DNA from: a virus
DNA length: 32,468 nucleotides
Strand: one strand, 5' to 3'
IMG/VR virus record: IMGVR_UViG_3300008954_000167
Coordinates: 1-32,468 of that record
Shown here: positions 24,093-31,121 of the stretch, one piece after another
Position numbering within the stretch: position 1 is the stretch's first letter
Layout of the letters: every line of letters begins with the position of its first letter
Program-made: the position numbers and the translations under genes
Notes under the pieces: generated by a model
What the model was told of the DNA's origin: nothing
The model's database searches: none
The model's input: only the letters and a program-made list of their open reading frames with translations

Positions 24093-24632
24093 TTACACTG
24101 AAACGTTTTCTGGTTTCTTGGCTTTGTCTCGACCAAGTTCAAGCCACTTTTTAACAGCACTATCTAATTTATCCTCGGACGGTTGTTTTTCTCTTTCAAC
24201 TTCTTTTAATCCGCCAATTTTATAAGATTTAGTAGCTTGAATCCAGTTTCTTTTCCTAGAAACGCTTTGTGCGTGTACATCAGCTTCTCCCTCTGGAGAT
24301 AGCGAAAGAGTATTCTTGGTGATTGTCTTGTATTCTTTCTTCAAAAACTTGACAATATCTTTAAATGTTTGTTCAATGTCATCTTCGTAGTTTTTGTTAT
24401 GAAAGTCTTTCATAGTAATTTCAGCCTGGTAGTTAATTATTAATCTATCAGCCTGAATTTTTACTTTAAAGCCATCCATCACGCGCGAATCTGTAATACA
24501 GTCACCCTCTTCTCTTTTTAATCCGACTTTTCGCGATTCGCCATCGTAAGCATAGCGCTCATCATGTGAACCATCATAAGCATTTGCGGCTGCTTGATTA
24601 ATACCTTGAATTATTTCATAAACTGTTGCCAT
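24093..24632 (-). CDS. Conserved-looking unknown protein upstream of terminase
   Basis: A 179-residue protein with a good AGAGGAG SD. The N-terminus, MATVYEIIQGINQAAANAYD, is followed by a charged DGESRKVGLKREEGDCITDS loop and an alternating beta/helix core (DGFKVKIQADRLIINYQAEI, FKDIVKFLKKEYKTI). Later come RKRNWIQATKSYKIGG and a charged C-terminal helix. No enzyme motif is seen. I have the impression of related unknown proteins in marine myoviruses but cannot verify it. Its position immediately before the large terminase makes small terminase (gp16, 164 residues in T4) a possibility, but the predicted fold does not look like a typical coiled-coil small terminase. Confidence 0.65.
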   Translation of the reverse strand: MATVYEIIQGINQAAANAYDGSHDERYAYDGESRKVGLKREEGDCITDSRVMDGFKVKIQADRLIINYQAEITMKDFHNKNYEDDIEQTFKDIVKFLKKEYKTITKNTLSLSPEGEADVHAQSVSRKRNWIQATKSYKIGGLKEVEREKQPSEDKLDSAVKKWLELGRDKAKKPENVSV

Positions 24633-24636
24633 TTAT

Positions 24637-25023
24637 TTACTCCTCTTTTTTTGGTCGCCAGCCAGTCTTCCATCGTTTTTCTCGACCCTCTACGTATTGA
24701 ATGTAACATGCATAGCAACATTCAAATTTGTTCATATAAAGATCGTCCTGCCCCTCAAAAGAATATATATCGCAAACTGGACATTTTCTTTTAGCTTTCC
24801 TAGTAATTAGATTCTTGGGTATGAAAAAACCGTCTTTTTCAACTTTATCTGTTTTGTCCTTTTTTGACTGTTCTTTTTTTGAAACTTCTTTAAGTTGTTC
24901 AAGATATTCTTTTTCTTTCTCATCTGTCCAAAATGACTTAGGGTTTATTACTGATTCAGTGCCGTATTTTTTTTGAACCGCCTTCTCTAGGCGCGCTATA
25001 TAGTCCCAGTCTTTCTCTTTCAT
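24637..25023 (-). CDS. Small zinc-ribbon protein
   Basis: A 128-residue protein from the ATG at 25023, 8 bases after the upstream stop. A longer frame from 25116 would overlap the upstream gene by about 85 bases and lacks an SD. The N-terminal half is charged and helical (YLEQLKEVSKKEQSKK). The C-terminal part has KCPVC (C81, C84) and FECCYACYIQYVEGREKRW (C102, C103, C106), a four-Cys zinc ribbon with an aromatic/basic ending suited to nucleic-acid or protein binding. Function unknown. Lying just before the packaging genes, it may assist packaging or late transcription, but nothing seen decides this. Confidence 0.75.
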   Translation of the reverse strand: MKEKDWDYIARLEKAVQKKYGTESVINPKSFWTDEKEKEYLEQLKEVSKKEQSKKDKTDKVEKDGFFIPKNLITRKAKRKCPVCDIYSFEGQDDLYMNKFECCYACYIQYVEGREKRWKTGWRPKKEE

Positions 25024-25031
25024 TTTCTCTT

Positions 25032-25499
25032 TTAATCGTTTGCTATTTCCTTGACGCCATAAACAACCGCCAAGGTCAACCCAATGCCAACTAAAACGCC
25101 GCCTGCGGCCCACCACTGAGAGTAATCTTTCTTTCCTTGGGCTATCGCGCTTAATCTTTCAATTTCTTTATTTTTTATATTGATTAAAGTTGTGTGCTTA
25201 TCTTTTAAAGAACTGTATGATACTTTTTGTGACTCTATGACCAAACTTAATTCGGCTCTTAACTTTGCCAACTCATATTGTAATTTAAGCTCCCACTGTT
25301 TTTCTGAAAAATCTTTGCTTGTTAGAAGCTTTGCTGCGGCGACACTATTCAAAAGCACTCCGGAGTATGGTGCGGGCTGTTTATATCTTAATCCTGTTAT
25401 TTTTCCTTTTGGCGGCAACAAAGGCTCATCGGCAAGAACAATTGTTGGCAAAAAAGCCATGCATAAACACAAAACCACACTTAATATCTTATTCCACAT
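25032..25499 (-). CDS. Exported coiled-coil protein with C-terminal membrane segment
   Basis: A 155-residue protein. Residues 1-23 form a signal peptide (KILSVVLCLCMAFLPTIVLA, likely cut before DEP). Residues about 60-125 form a coiled coil (WELKLQYELAKLRAELSLV), and residues about 128-148 a membrane segment (WWAAGGVLVGIGLTLAVVYG). It would sit in the inner membrane with a periplasmic coiled coil. No lipobox is seen. It overlaps the upstream coiled-coil membrane gene by 11 bases, so the two may work as a pair, perhaps spanin-like in lysis. The topology is not that of a standard Rz/Rz1 pair. Confidence 0.7.
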   Translation of the reverse strand: MWNKILSVVLCLCMAFLPTIVLADEPLLPPKGKITGLRYKQPAPYSGVLLNSVAAAKLLTSKDFSEKQWELKLQYELAKLRAELSLVIESQKVSYSSLKDKHTTLINIKNKEIERLSAIAQGKKDYSQWWAAGGVLVGIGLTLAVVYGVKEIAND

Positions 25500-25893
25500 A
25501 ATCTAACCCATATTTTTCTGCTAGCAGTCTAGCAAGTTCATCTGGTTTTTCGTTATAATTTTCTACCAGTTTTTTAATTTCTTTCTTCTTTTCTCTATCC
25601 AGTTCCAAACTGTCGACCTTATACTGCTCTTCTAGTTGTTTTAATATGTTACCATATTTTTCTAATATTTTATCCTTTTTTTTAATCTCTTCTTCGTGGA
25701 TTTCATTTATTGCATCAATTTGTTTTCTATAACTTTCAGAACGTATTTTCAGCACTTCATGTGCTTTATCTTTCTGCCGAAAAAGCAGCCAAAGGACAAT
25801 AGTATATAATACGACCGCTGGTGCTTTCCAGTTGTGTTTAAGCCATGTCCAGGATTTTTTTAAAAAAGTCTTTACTGCCAACCATGTAACCAT
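25489..25893 (-). CDS. Membrane-anchored coiled-coil protein, possible i-spanin-like
   Basis: A 134-residue protein. The basic N-terminus (FLKKSWTWLKHNWK) leads to one membrane segment at about residues 24-39 (APAVVLYTIVLWLLF), then a long charged coiled coil at about 40-112 (IHEEEIKKKDKILEKYGNIL) and a short ending DELARLLAEKYGLDYVE. This single N-terminal anchor plus periplasmic helix is the layout of inner-membrane spanins (Rz type), but many phage membrane proteins share it. It starts directly after the 72-residue gene's stop and overlaps the next gene. The lysis role is inferred from layout and neighbours only. Confidence 0.65.
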   Translation of the reverse strand: MVTWLAVKTFLKKSWTWLKHNWKAPAVVLYTIVLWLLFRQKDKAHEVLKIRSESYRKQIDAINEIHEEEIKKKDKILEKYGNILKQLEEQYKVDSLELDREKKKEIKKLVENYNEKPDELARLLAEKYGLDYVE

Positions 25894-26112
25894 TTAAACG
25901 TCTATCCCAAACAGTTCCCTTACATTTGATAGGTGCCACTTAACTTCTTCTGGATCATTAGCCAGTTCAGCTAAAGACTCAACATTTCCAATGGCCTGAG
26001 AGAGTTTTACTCGATCTTCTTCTTCTGGTTCTAAAGAAACTTTTCCATTCGGGAAGGCCCGGTCGACCTCTTCCTTAATAATTTTATTAAATTCATCGCT
26101 ATTTATGTTCAT
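25894..26112 (-). CDS. Small acidic unknown protein
   Basis: A 72-residue protein. The start is the ATG at 26112, overlapping the upstream stop as ATGA, with GGAGG 8 bases before it. An upstream in-frame ATG at 26127 is less well placed. It is acidic and helical. The N-terminus, SDEFNKIIKEEVDRAF, faintly recalls the helix motif in the polyprotein but has no L-x-E after it. The rest (EEVKWHLSNVRELFGI) has no recognisable motif. Confidence 0.6.
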   Translation of the reverse strand: MNINSDEFNKIIKEEVDRAFPNGKVSLEPEEEDRVKLSQAIGNVESLAELANDPEEVKWHLSNVRELFGIDV

Positions 26113-26300
26113 GGTCCATGCCTCCATCTAGTTGCAATGTCTGCCAAGCCCTCTAGGCCGATATAAGCTAGTGAAATTGCTACCCAATCTTCCGATGCTA
26201 AAGGTACAACGTCCATAACCATAAAACCGGTTGCGGTTAACCAAACCATTAACTTTCTTGACATTAGCTTATTTAAAGCTTTATCTAATGCTTGTCTCAC
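26109..26300 (-). CDS. Small membrane protein, holin candidate
   Basis: A 63-residue protein starting at GTG (26300) behind AGGAG. A basic N-terminus (ALDKALNKLMSRKL) is followed by two hydrophobic stretches, about 18-33 (MVWLTATGFMVMDVVP) and 37-53 (DWVAISLAYIGLEGLAD), and a short basic tail TRWRHG. Size, topology and charged ends fit small phage holins. The neighbouring membrane and exported proteins strengthen a lysis-cassette reading, with the M15 peptidase as possible lysin farther downstream. It could equally be another small membrane protein. Confidence 0.55.
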   Translation of the reverse strand: MRQALDKALNKLMSRKLMVWLTATGFMVMDVVPLASEDWVAISLAYIGLEGLADIATRWRHGP

Positions 26301-26323
26301 TTTAAGTCTCCTTTTGTTAATAA

Positions 26324-26596
26324 CTAGTCGTCAGAAATGACAGTATCCGGGTCGATGCCGCTCAAAGAAACAACATAAGGCACAGGCCTATTTCGAAAAA
26401 TAATGCCCCTCACCGACAAAGAAAAGGGCGCCTGCGGAACAGAAACCTCTGTGGCTATCGTATATAGTTTCTCATACTCACCTGTTAGATTAGATGCTGC
26501 AGTTTCTAGTTCTCCCGTGGCGCGGACTCTAGAACTCATATCCGTTACGGTTTCCGATATATAAATATGATCTCCGCCATCGTACATCATTGTCAT
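26324..26596 (-). CDS. Unknown small protein, 90 residues
   Basis: Not recognised. The ATG at 26596 has AGGGA 6 bases before it. The N-terminus, MTMMYDGGDHIYISETVTDM, leads to a beta-type pattern (LYTIATEVSVPQAPFSLSV, VRGIIFRNRPVPYVVSLSG) and an acidic end DPDTVISDD. No signal peptide or membrane segment is seen. It lies between the nuclease-ATPase fusion and the small membrane genes and may be a virion or regulatory protein. Confidence 0.55.
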   Translation of the reverse strand: MTMMYDGGDHIYISETVTDMSSRVRATGELETAASNLTGEYEKLYTIATEVSVPQAPFSLSVRGIIFRNRPVPYVVSLSGIDPDTVISDD

Positions 26597-26625
26597 GTTT
26601 TTCCCTCGCTAGTTTATATTCTACC

Positions 26626-26635
26626 GGTAATTAGT
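26626..26635 (-). promoter_or_regulatory. Partial late-promoter motif ACTAATTACC upstream of the 90-residue gene
   Basis: Coding-strand ACTAATTA sits in the gap after the nuclease-ATPase gene, 31 bases before the next ATG, with TATAAA 11 bases further on. It could mark the switch from the replication block to the late block, but the match is only to the first 8 bases of the motif. Confidence 0.22.
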
Positions 26636-26647
26636 TGCTTTTTTAAA

Positions 26648-29600
26648 TTAAACTTCAACAACTTTTGCATAATGCCCACTTTTATCGATAGTAACTTGCA
26701 TGTCTGCACAATCTTTTAAAGAGTCCAAATGGGATATCAAGAGTACTGTTTTGAAGTAAGATTTAACCAACTCTAGAATAGAAACAAAGCCATCCATATT
26801 ATCTGCATCTAAAGCAGTTCCAGGCTCATCCAAAATAAAGATATTGCTCTTTGGAAGATTGGATACAGATAAAAGAGCCAATCTAATGGCCATGGCAGCA
26901 ATTGTTTTTTCTGCGCCGGAGCCCATTTGAAGGGGGCGCGGGGAATGCTTTGAGTGTTTGATAAATATTTTTAAATGCTTTCCATCGTCCTCAAAGAAAA
27001 TCTCAAAATCAACAATGTTCGCCAACACTTTTGCTATTTCATTATTAATTACTGGGAGTTTCTTTTTGATAATATCGTAGGATATGCCGCTTGAGTGCAT
27101 GCAGCGCATGAACAAATCATATGCTGAATAGTTTTCTCTTAGCTCTTCCAGTTCTTGCTTTTGCTCCTTTAGTGAATTCAACTTTTGTTCTAATGAACCG
27201 TGCTCTTTGTAAAACCCCATCAAAGAATTGTGACATTTTTTAAGCTCCTTCTCTTTTGCTGATAGGGCTTTCTTTGTTTTGTTTAACTTTTTAATAAAGT
27301 TTTCTTTATTTTCAATTACTTCTTTGTTTTCGTAATAGAGCACTTTCTTTCCATTTAATTCATCAACTTCCTTCTCCAAAGCCTTTAAAGATATCTCATT
27401 GTTTTCTATTAAGAGCATAGTTGTGGAAATCTCACGTTCTGAAACTTCTTTTTTATTGACAATTTCTTGATATTTTTCTAGTTGTTCATCTATATTGTTC
27501 TCTGGGTTTAACTTTTCTATTTCTTTGTTGGTATTAACAATGCTTTTATTAAGCCTTTCAACCTCATGAGTTAAATTAACTAATTCATTTGCAGCTTCAT
27601 GCGCATCACAAATAAATTTACAATCTAGATATTGACTCCCACAAGGAACTTCCTTAAGTAATTGTTTCTTTTTGCTTTTTACTATTAAACTGTTTTCTCT
27701 TGCAATTAGTTCATCGTGAATTTTATTTAGCAGTGCACTTTTGCCTATGATTAGTTCTTTTTTGGCGCGCAAAGCCTCAATATCATACTCTCCAATGAAT
27801 TCATCAATCTTTTTAACAAGAATTTCTTTATCCGAGTATTCACCGCGCAAATTAACAATTTCAGCAATTGTATTTGCACACTCTCTTTCTTTTTTACTGA
27901 TGTTTTTAATAGTCTTTTCAATATCAATCACCTCTGTTGGGATAGAATCGATATTGCTCTGAATCTCTTGTGCCAAATCGTTTAGAACAGAAATCTCTTC
28001 TTTCATTTCTTCGCACTTTTGTGCATGTCCTCTCGTTTCGCTTTCATTAAAAATTATATCTTTTTCAGCTGAGAAGATGTCGTCGTCAAATTCCTTCCCT
28101 TCTAATCGTTTAAGCGCGCCGCGCAAATCAGTTGCGTCTTCTTTAGCTAATTTAAACTTTTGCTCAAACATCTCAAGATCTAGAAACTTAGCTAAAATTT
28201 CCTTACGTCGAGTCGAACCTTCACTAATATATTGTAGTGAGCCAAGCTGGGAAGTCATTGATGTTAAAAGGAAATCCTCTATAGTGCCAAAATACTTTCG
28301 TATCGCCTTGTCGGTTTCGTTCCTTGTTAAACCATTTAAACTAATTGTTTCATCGGTTGCCTCATCATAACATTCAAAATTTAAATTAGTTTTTGCCTCT
28401 AGGGTCTCTTCGCCTTTTAGCTTTTTAGTATATTTTTCGGAAGATCGCTCAACAGTATATCTTTTATTGCCAATAGATATTACCACCTTCCCTTGACAAG
28501 ATTCTTTATTTTGGTTAATAATGTTGAGGTTTTTTCTTTCATTCTTGGAAGTACTATTAAATAAAGTATAAAGTATCCCGTCAATAATGCTAGACTTACC
28601 AGAGTAATTTTTCCCAAATACTCCCACAATTCCAGAAAGTTTATTGAAATCAATTCTATTGCCCTCTCCATAATTAAATAGATTGTCCCATTCGAATGAT
28701 TCTAGTTTCCAATTAATATTGCGACCAACTTCTTCATCCTGTTCTAATGAAGAGTTATATTTTGAATTTAATTTAAGCACCCTTTCTACTAATTCATCAT
28801 CAGGTTGAAAATCCTTTAAATATTCGTTGATCAACTCTTCTTGGATTGCAATATCTCTTAAGTTGTCATTTTGCAAGCCTCCCGTCAACTCATCGACATT
28901 TCCTCGTTCTCCAGCTGCACGATTTAAAAACGTAATTGACTCAGGTTTAAATCTATGTTTGGCAACTTCAACTGCCTTTTTCATCGAACTTAAAGGAAGA
29001 TTATTGTTTGATACCAAACGCAATCTTGCGCCGGTTGGCGCCTTAAACTTATTAGGAAGCCTGCCTTTTGGTGTTAACTCGACAGTAATAAAGGGCTTTG
29101 GATTTTCAAGTATATGGTGCTCGCAACTAAAAGAATCCTTATCTTTGATGTCCCAAGTCAAAAACCCTTTATCGTTAGTTTCCCCATGATTCTGCTGAAC
29201 GGTTGAACCTGCATAACGGATTCTCTTTTCTTTATCTAAAATTTGGTTTGTCTTGTGAATATCGCCAAGAAAAGCGAAATCGTGGCCCTCAAAAATTGAT
29301 ATATCGTCTTCCCCGTGAGCCATAACCCAACCAAGATCTGTTTCACAATTTGAAATAGACCCATGATAAAGTGCAATATTAATCCGATTGGGATCGCTAG
29401 GAGGATTCCAGTTGTCGCGATCAAATACAGAAAGGACGTTAAGAGAAAACCCATTGTCTAATTGTATCTCCCCTGACTCCTTCAATAAAAAAAGCGACGG
29501 ATGACCCAATGCATGAACAATGGGAGTTAAGGCATCTTGCCTGCTGGAATTCTTCAAATTCCCATCATGGTTTCCCAGGATTATATATGTAGGAGCGATA

Positions 29601-29806
29601 TCTGCCAAGTTCCTAAAAAAGGAAGTACACATATCAACAAATTCTGGTGATAATTGTGTCTTGGTATGTGCTATATCTCCGCAATGAATGATATAATCGA
29701 CTTCTTCTTCTTTTAGTTTTTCATATAACTTTTCGAAGACGACTCGGTACTCATAATGATATTTAAGATTTTTGATGTGTGTGTCGGCAATGTGTGCAAA
29801 TTTCAT
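26648..29806 (-). CDS. gp47-gp46: Mre11-Rad50 type nuclease-ATPase fusion (gp47 + gp46 in one chain)
   Basis: One 1052-residue chain. Residues 1-240 are a calcineurin-like nuclease with DTH (8-10), GD (43-44), GNHD (78-81), YHG (H148) and GDIH (181-184), the Mre11/SbcD/gp47 metal set. Residues about 365-1052 are Rad50/SbcC/gp46: Walker A GKNYSGKSS (398-406), coiled coils with a hook region PCGSQYLDCKFICDAHEA (Cys722, Cys729, Cys733), signature MGSGAEK (961-967), Walker B IFILDEPGTALD (D993, E994) and switch His1026. T4 encodes these as two genes that process DNA ends for recombination-dependent replication. The hook Cys spacing differs from the usual CxxC. A strong sigma70-type promoter precedes it. 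No internal stop or frameshift is seen. Confidence 0.95.
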   Translation of the reverse strand: MKFAHIADTHIKNLKYHYEYRVVFEKLYEKLKEEEVDYIIHCGDIAHTKTQLSPEFVDMCTSFFRNLADIAPTYIILGNHDGNLKNSSRQDALTPIVHALGHPSLFLLKESGEIQLDNGFSLNVLSVFDRDNWNPPSDPNRINIALYHGSISNCETDLGWVMAHGEDDISIFEGHDFAFLGDIHKTNQILDKEKRIRYAGSTVQQNHGETNDKGFLTWDIKDKDSFSCEHHILENPKPFITVELTPKGRLPNKFKAPTGARLRLVSNNNLPLSSMKKAVEVAKHRFKPESITFLNRAAGERGNVDELTGGLQNDNLRDIAIQEELINEYLKDFQPDDELVERVLKLNSKYNSSLEQDEEVGRNINWKLESFEWDNLFNYGEGNRIDFNKLSGIVGVFGKNYSGKSSIIDGILYTLFNSTSKNERKNLNIINQNKESCQGKVVISIGNKRYTVERSSEKYTKKLKGEETLEAKTNLNFECYDEATDETISLNGLTRNETDKAIRKYFGTIEDFLLTSMTSQLGSLQYISEGSTRRKEILAKFLDLEMFEQKFKLAKEDATDLRGALKRLEGKEFDDDIFSAEKDIIFNESETRGHAQKCEEMKEEISVLNDLAQEIQSNIDSIPTEVIDIEKTIKNISKKERECANTIAEIVNLRGEYSDKEILVKKIDEFIGEYDIEALRAKKELIIGKSALLNKIHDELIARENSLIVKSKKKQLLKEVPCGSQYLDCKFICDAHEAANELVNLTHEVERLNKSIVNTNKEIEKLNPENNIDEQLEKYQEIVNKKEVSEREISTTMLLIENNEISLKALEKEVDELNGKKVLYYENKEVIENKENFIKKLNKTKKALSAKEKELKKCHNSLMGFYKEHGSLEQKLNSLKEQKQELEELRENYSAYDLFMRCMHSSGISYDIIKKKLPVINNEIAKVLANIVDFEIFFEDDGKHLKIFIKHSKHSPRPLQMGSGAEKTIAAMAIRLALLSVSNLPKSNIFILDEPGTALDADNMDGFVSILELVKSYFKTVLLISHLDSLKDCADMQVTIDKSGHYAKVVEV

Positions 29807-29821
29807 ATATTAATTAAACCC

Positions 29822-29847
29822 GACTAGCATGCTAAAAAATACTAGTC
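29822..29847. promoter_or_regulatory. Inverted repeats in the leader of the nuclease-ATPase gene (operator or RNA hairpin candidate)
   Basis: GACTAG (29822-29827) and CTAGTC (29842-29847) are a perfect 6-base inverted repeat 14 bases apart. Inside is the 10-base palindrome TAGCATGCTA (29825-29834). They lie at and just after the predicted transcription start, a usual place for a repressor site or a 5' leader hairpin. Confidence 0.4.
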
Positions 29848-29853
29848 AGATCC

Positions 29854-29882
29854 ATATTAACACCTATTTTACCAGCTGTCAA
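29854..29882 (-). promoter_or_regulatory. Sigma70-type promoter for the nuclease-ATPase gene
   Basis: On the minus strand TTGACA (29882-29877, perfect -35) is followed after exactly 17 bases by TAATAT (29859-29854). It sits in the 77-base gap after the primase stop. The same TTGAC-17-TAATAT layout precedes the primase. Confidence 0.75.
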
Positions 29883-29883
29883 G

Positions 29884-30816
29884 TTAAATTTGCAATATTT
29901 TTTGCATTAAAATTGTAGCCTCGTCAAGCAGCGTTGCAGACTGCTTTCTTTTTGCAAATTCTTCTTTCGTCATTTCCCCGACATCTTCATAGCCAGACGT
30001 GTCAATTTTGTGCACTTCAATGCCGTGCGAAATAAGCGTTTTAATGATGTTTAAAGCCTTCTTTTCTGCATCTTTGTCGAGCGCTATATATATTTGTTTA
30101 GAGTGCGTCAGAATCGCTCTGAAGAGCTTAGACCGCTTGTTTAAAGTGGAACCCAATAAGGGGATAGAATTTTCTGCATTTATTGCGTCAAAAGCACCCT
30201 CAACTAAAACAACAGGAGCAGTCCAATCAACCATCAGTTCATTAAAAACAATGTTTCTGGATGCTGGTGGGTTTTTATACTTCATCCAATCATCCTTATA
30301 TGTTCTCGCAATAAAATAATCACAATATCCATCATCATTAAACGATGGAATGATTATTCTATTCTTATATTGTCCTTCAGAACAATATCCTATCTTCCAT
30401 TTTAGTATATCTGTCTCTGATACGTCTCTTTTTCGCAAGTAATCTAAGGCCAATTTAGAATCTCGTGGCCATGGCCTGTTTGCTAGACAGATATATTCAC
30501 TTGGAAGTTTAATTCTCTGTTTTTCTTCTTCTATTTGTTCTTCTTCAAAAATATTATCAAAATCTGAGATGTCTACAGATTCGTTGAAGCTATTCCAATG
30601 CGCTTTTTGCTTGTGATTTCCATATCTTTTAACCAGCCAATACACATTTCTACCAGAGGAGTCACAGACCCAGCATTTATAGGTATTTTTGACTATGTTT
30701 ATTGATAGTTTTTTCTTGTGGTGTTTACAAAAGGGGCAAGAGAATAAATACTCTTCATTCGAGCAGTAAAAACTGCCCAGAATTTCTTCTAAGATTTGAA
30801 GTTTTTCAGAATGCAT
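29884..30816 (-). CDS. DNA primase, zinc-finger plus Toprim
   Basis: A 310-residue primase that would make RNA primers for lagging-strand synthesis. The N-terminal zinc motif is CPFC (C27, C30) and CWVC (C48, C51). A linker region with an acidic stretch follows (EEEQIEEEK, 91-99). The Toprim domain has VVLVEGAFDAI with Glu206 and Asp210, then IYIALDKDAE with Asp247 and Asp249, the metal-binding acidic residues. The length is near T4 primase gp61 (342) and well short of bacterial DnaG, so no C-terminal helicase-interaction domain like DnaG's is expected. The ATG has no SD and lies 6 bases after a -10 element, so the mRNA may be leaderless. Confidence 0.92.
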   Translation of the reverse strand: MHSEKLQILEEILGSFYCSNEEYLFSCPFCKHHKKKLSINIVKNTYKCWVCDSSGRNVYWLVKRYGNHKQKAHWNSFNESVDISDFDNIFEEEQIEEEKQRIKLPSEYICLANRPWPRDSKLALDYLRKRDVSETDILKWKIGYCSEGQYKNRIIIPSFNDDGYCDYFIARTYKDDWMKYKNPPASRNIVFNELMVDWTAPVVLVEGAFDAINAENSIPLLGSTLNKRSKLFRAILTHSKQIYIALDKDAEKKALNIIKTLISHGIEVHKIDTSGYEDVGEMTKEEFAKRKQSATLLDEATILMQKILQI

Positions 30817-30822
30817 GTTGTA

Positions 30823-30851
30823 ATATTATCAGACAAGAATTAAGAAGTCAA
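30823..30851 (-). promoter_or_regulatory. Sigma70-type promoter for the primase, predicting a leaderless mRNA
   Basis: On the minus strand TTGACT (30851-30846) and TAATAT (30828-30823) are 17 bases apart. The primase ATG begins 6 bases after the -10, where transcription would normally start, and an in-frame stop lies just upstream, so no earlier start is possible. Confidence 0.72.
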
Positions 30852-30854
30852 CTT

Positions 30855-31121
30855 TTATTCTTCTAGACTACCAGCAAAAGCAGAAGTACTAGAAGCGCTC
30901 TCAGGTCTAGAAAAAATGAGGAGCAACTCTTTTAGGACGGGAATCGGAACATTAGAAAGGATAATAGCAGCTGCATCGTCATCCAGGCCTCTTTCAGTTA
31001 GAATGTCATGTAAATCTTCTTGTATTTTTCGGTCAGAATGTACGCCTAGGCCAGTTTCATTTAAAACGCCATTTAATTGCTCTTCAATCAGCCCTTTTAA
31101 ATCATCTCTTGTTAGCTTCAT
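30855..31121 (-). CDS. Small protein with N-terminal targeting-type helix, cargo candidate
   Basis: An 88-residue protein, unrecognised by family. Residues 3-20 (LTRDDLKGLIEEQLNGVLNE) match the polyprotein helix, including L-N-E at the end, so gp21 could cut after residue 20. The remaining 68 residues would be the cargo: an acidic helical part (IQEDLHDILTERGLDDDAAA, then VPIPVLKELLLIFS) and a Ser/Ala-rich ending. The ATG overlaps the end of the upstream exported-protein gene by 20 bases. It lies about 12 kb upstream of the head genes, next to primase, so the shared helix is not explained by position. Confidence 0.75.
   Translation of the reverse strand: MKLTRDDLKGLIEEQLNGVLNETGLGVHSDRKIQEDLHDILTERGLDDDAAAIILSNVPIPVLKELLLIFSRPESASSTSAFAGSLEE

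Noticed and set aside
24093-24632. Calling the gene upstream of terminase the small terminase gp16
   Set aside because: Position and size fit, but the predicted beta/helix mix lacks the central coiled coil expected. Left as unknown.
24637-25116. Longer start at 25116 for the zinc-ribbon gene
   Set aside because: It overlaps the upstream gene by about 85 bases, has no Shine-Dalgarno site and encodes an unlikely Arg/Trp-rich N-terminus. The ATG at 25023 is better placed.
25894-26112. 72-residue protein as another carrier of the head-targeting helix
   Set aside because: FNKIIKEEVDRAF is only loosely similar, is not at the very N-terminus in the same form, and lacks a following L-x-E.
29822-29847. 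Inverted repeat before the nuclease-ATPase gene as a terminator for the primase
   Set aside because: The stem is short and AT-rich and is not followed by a T run on the minus strand. It also lies after a strong promoter.
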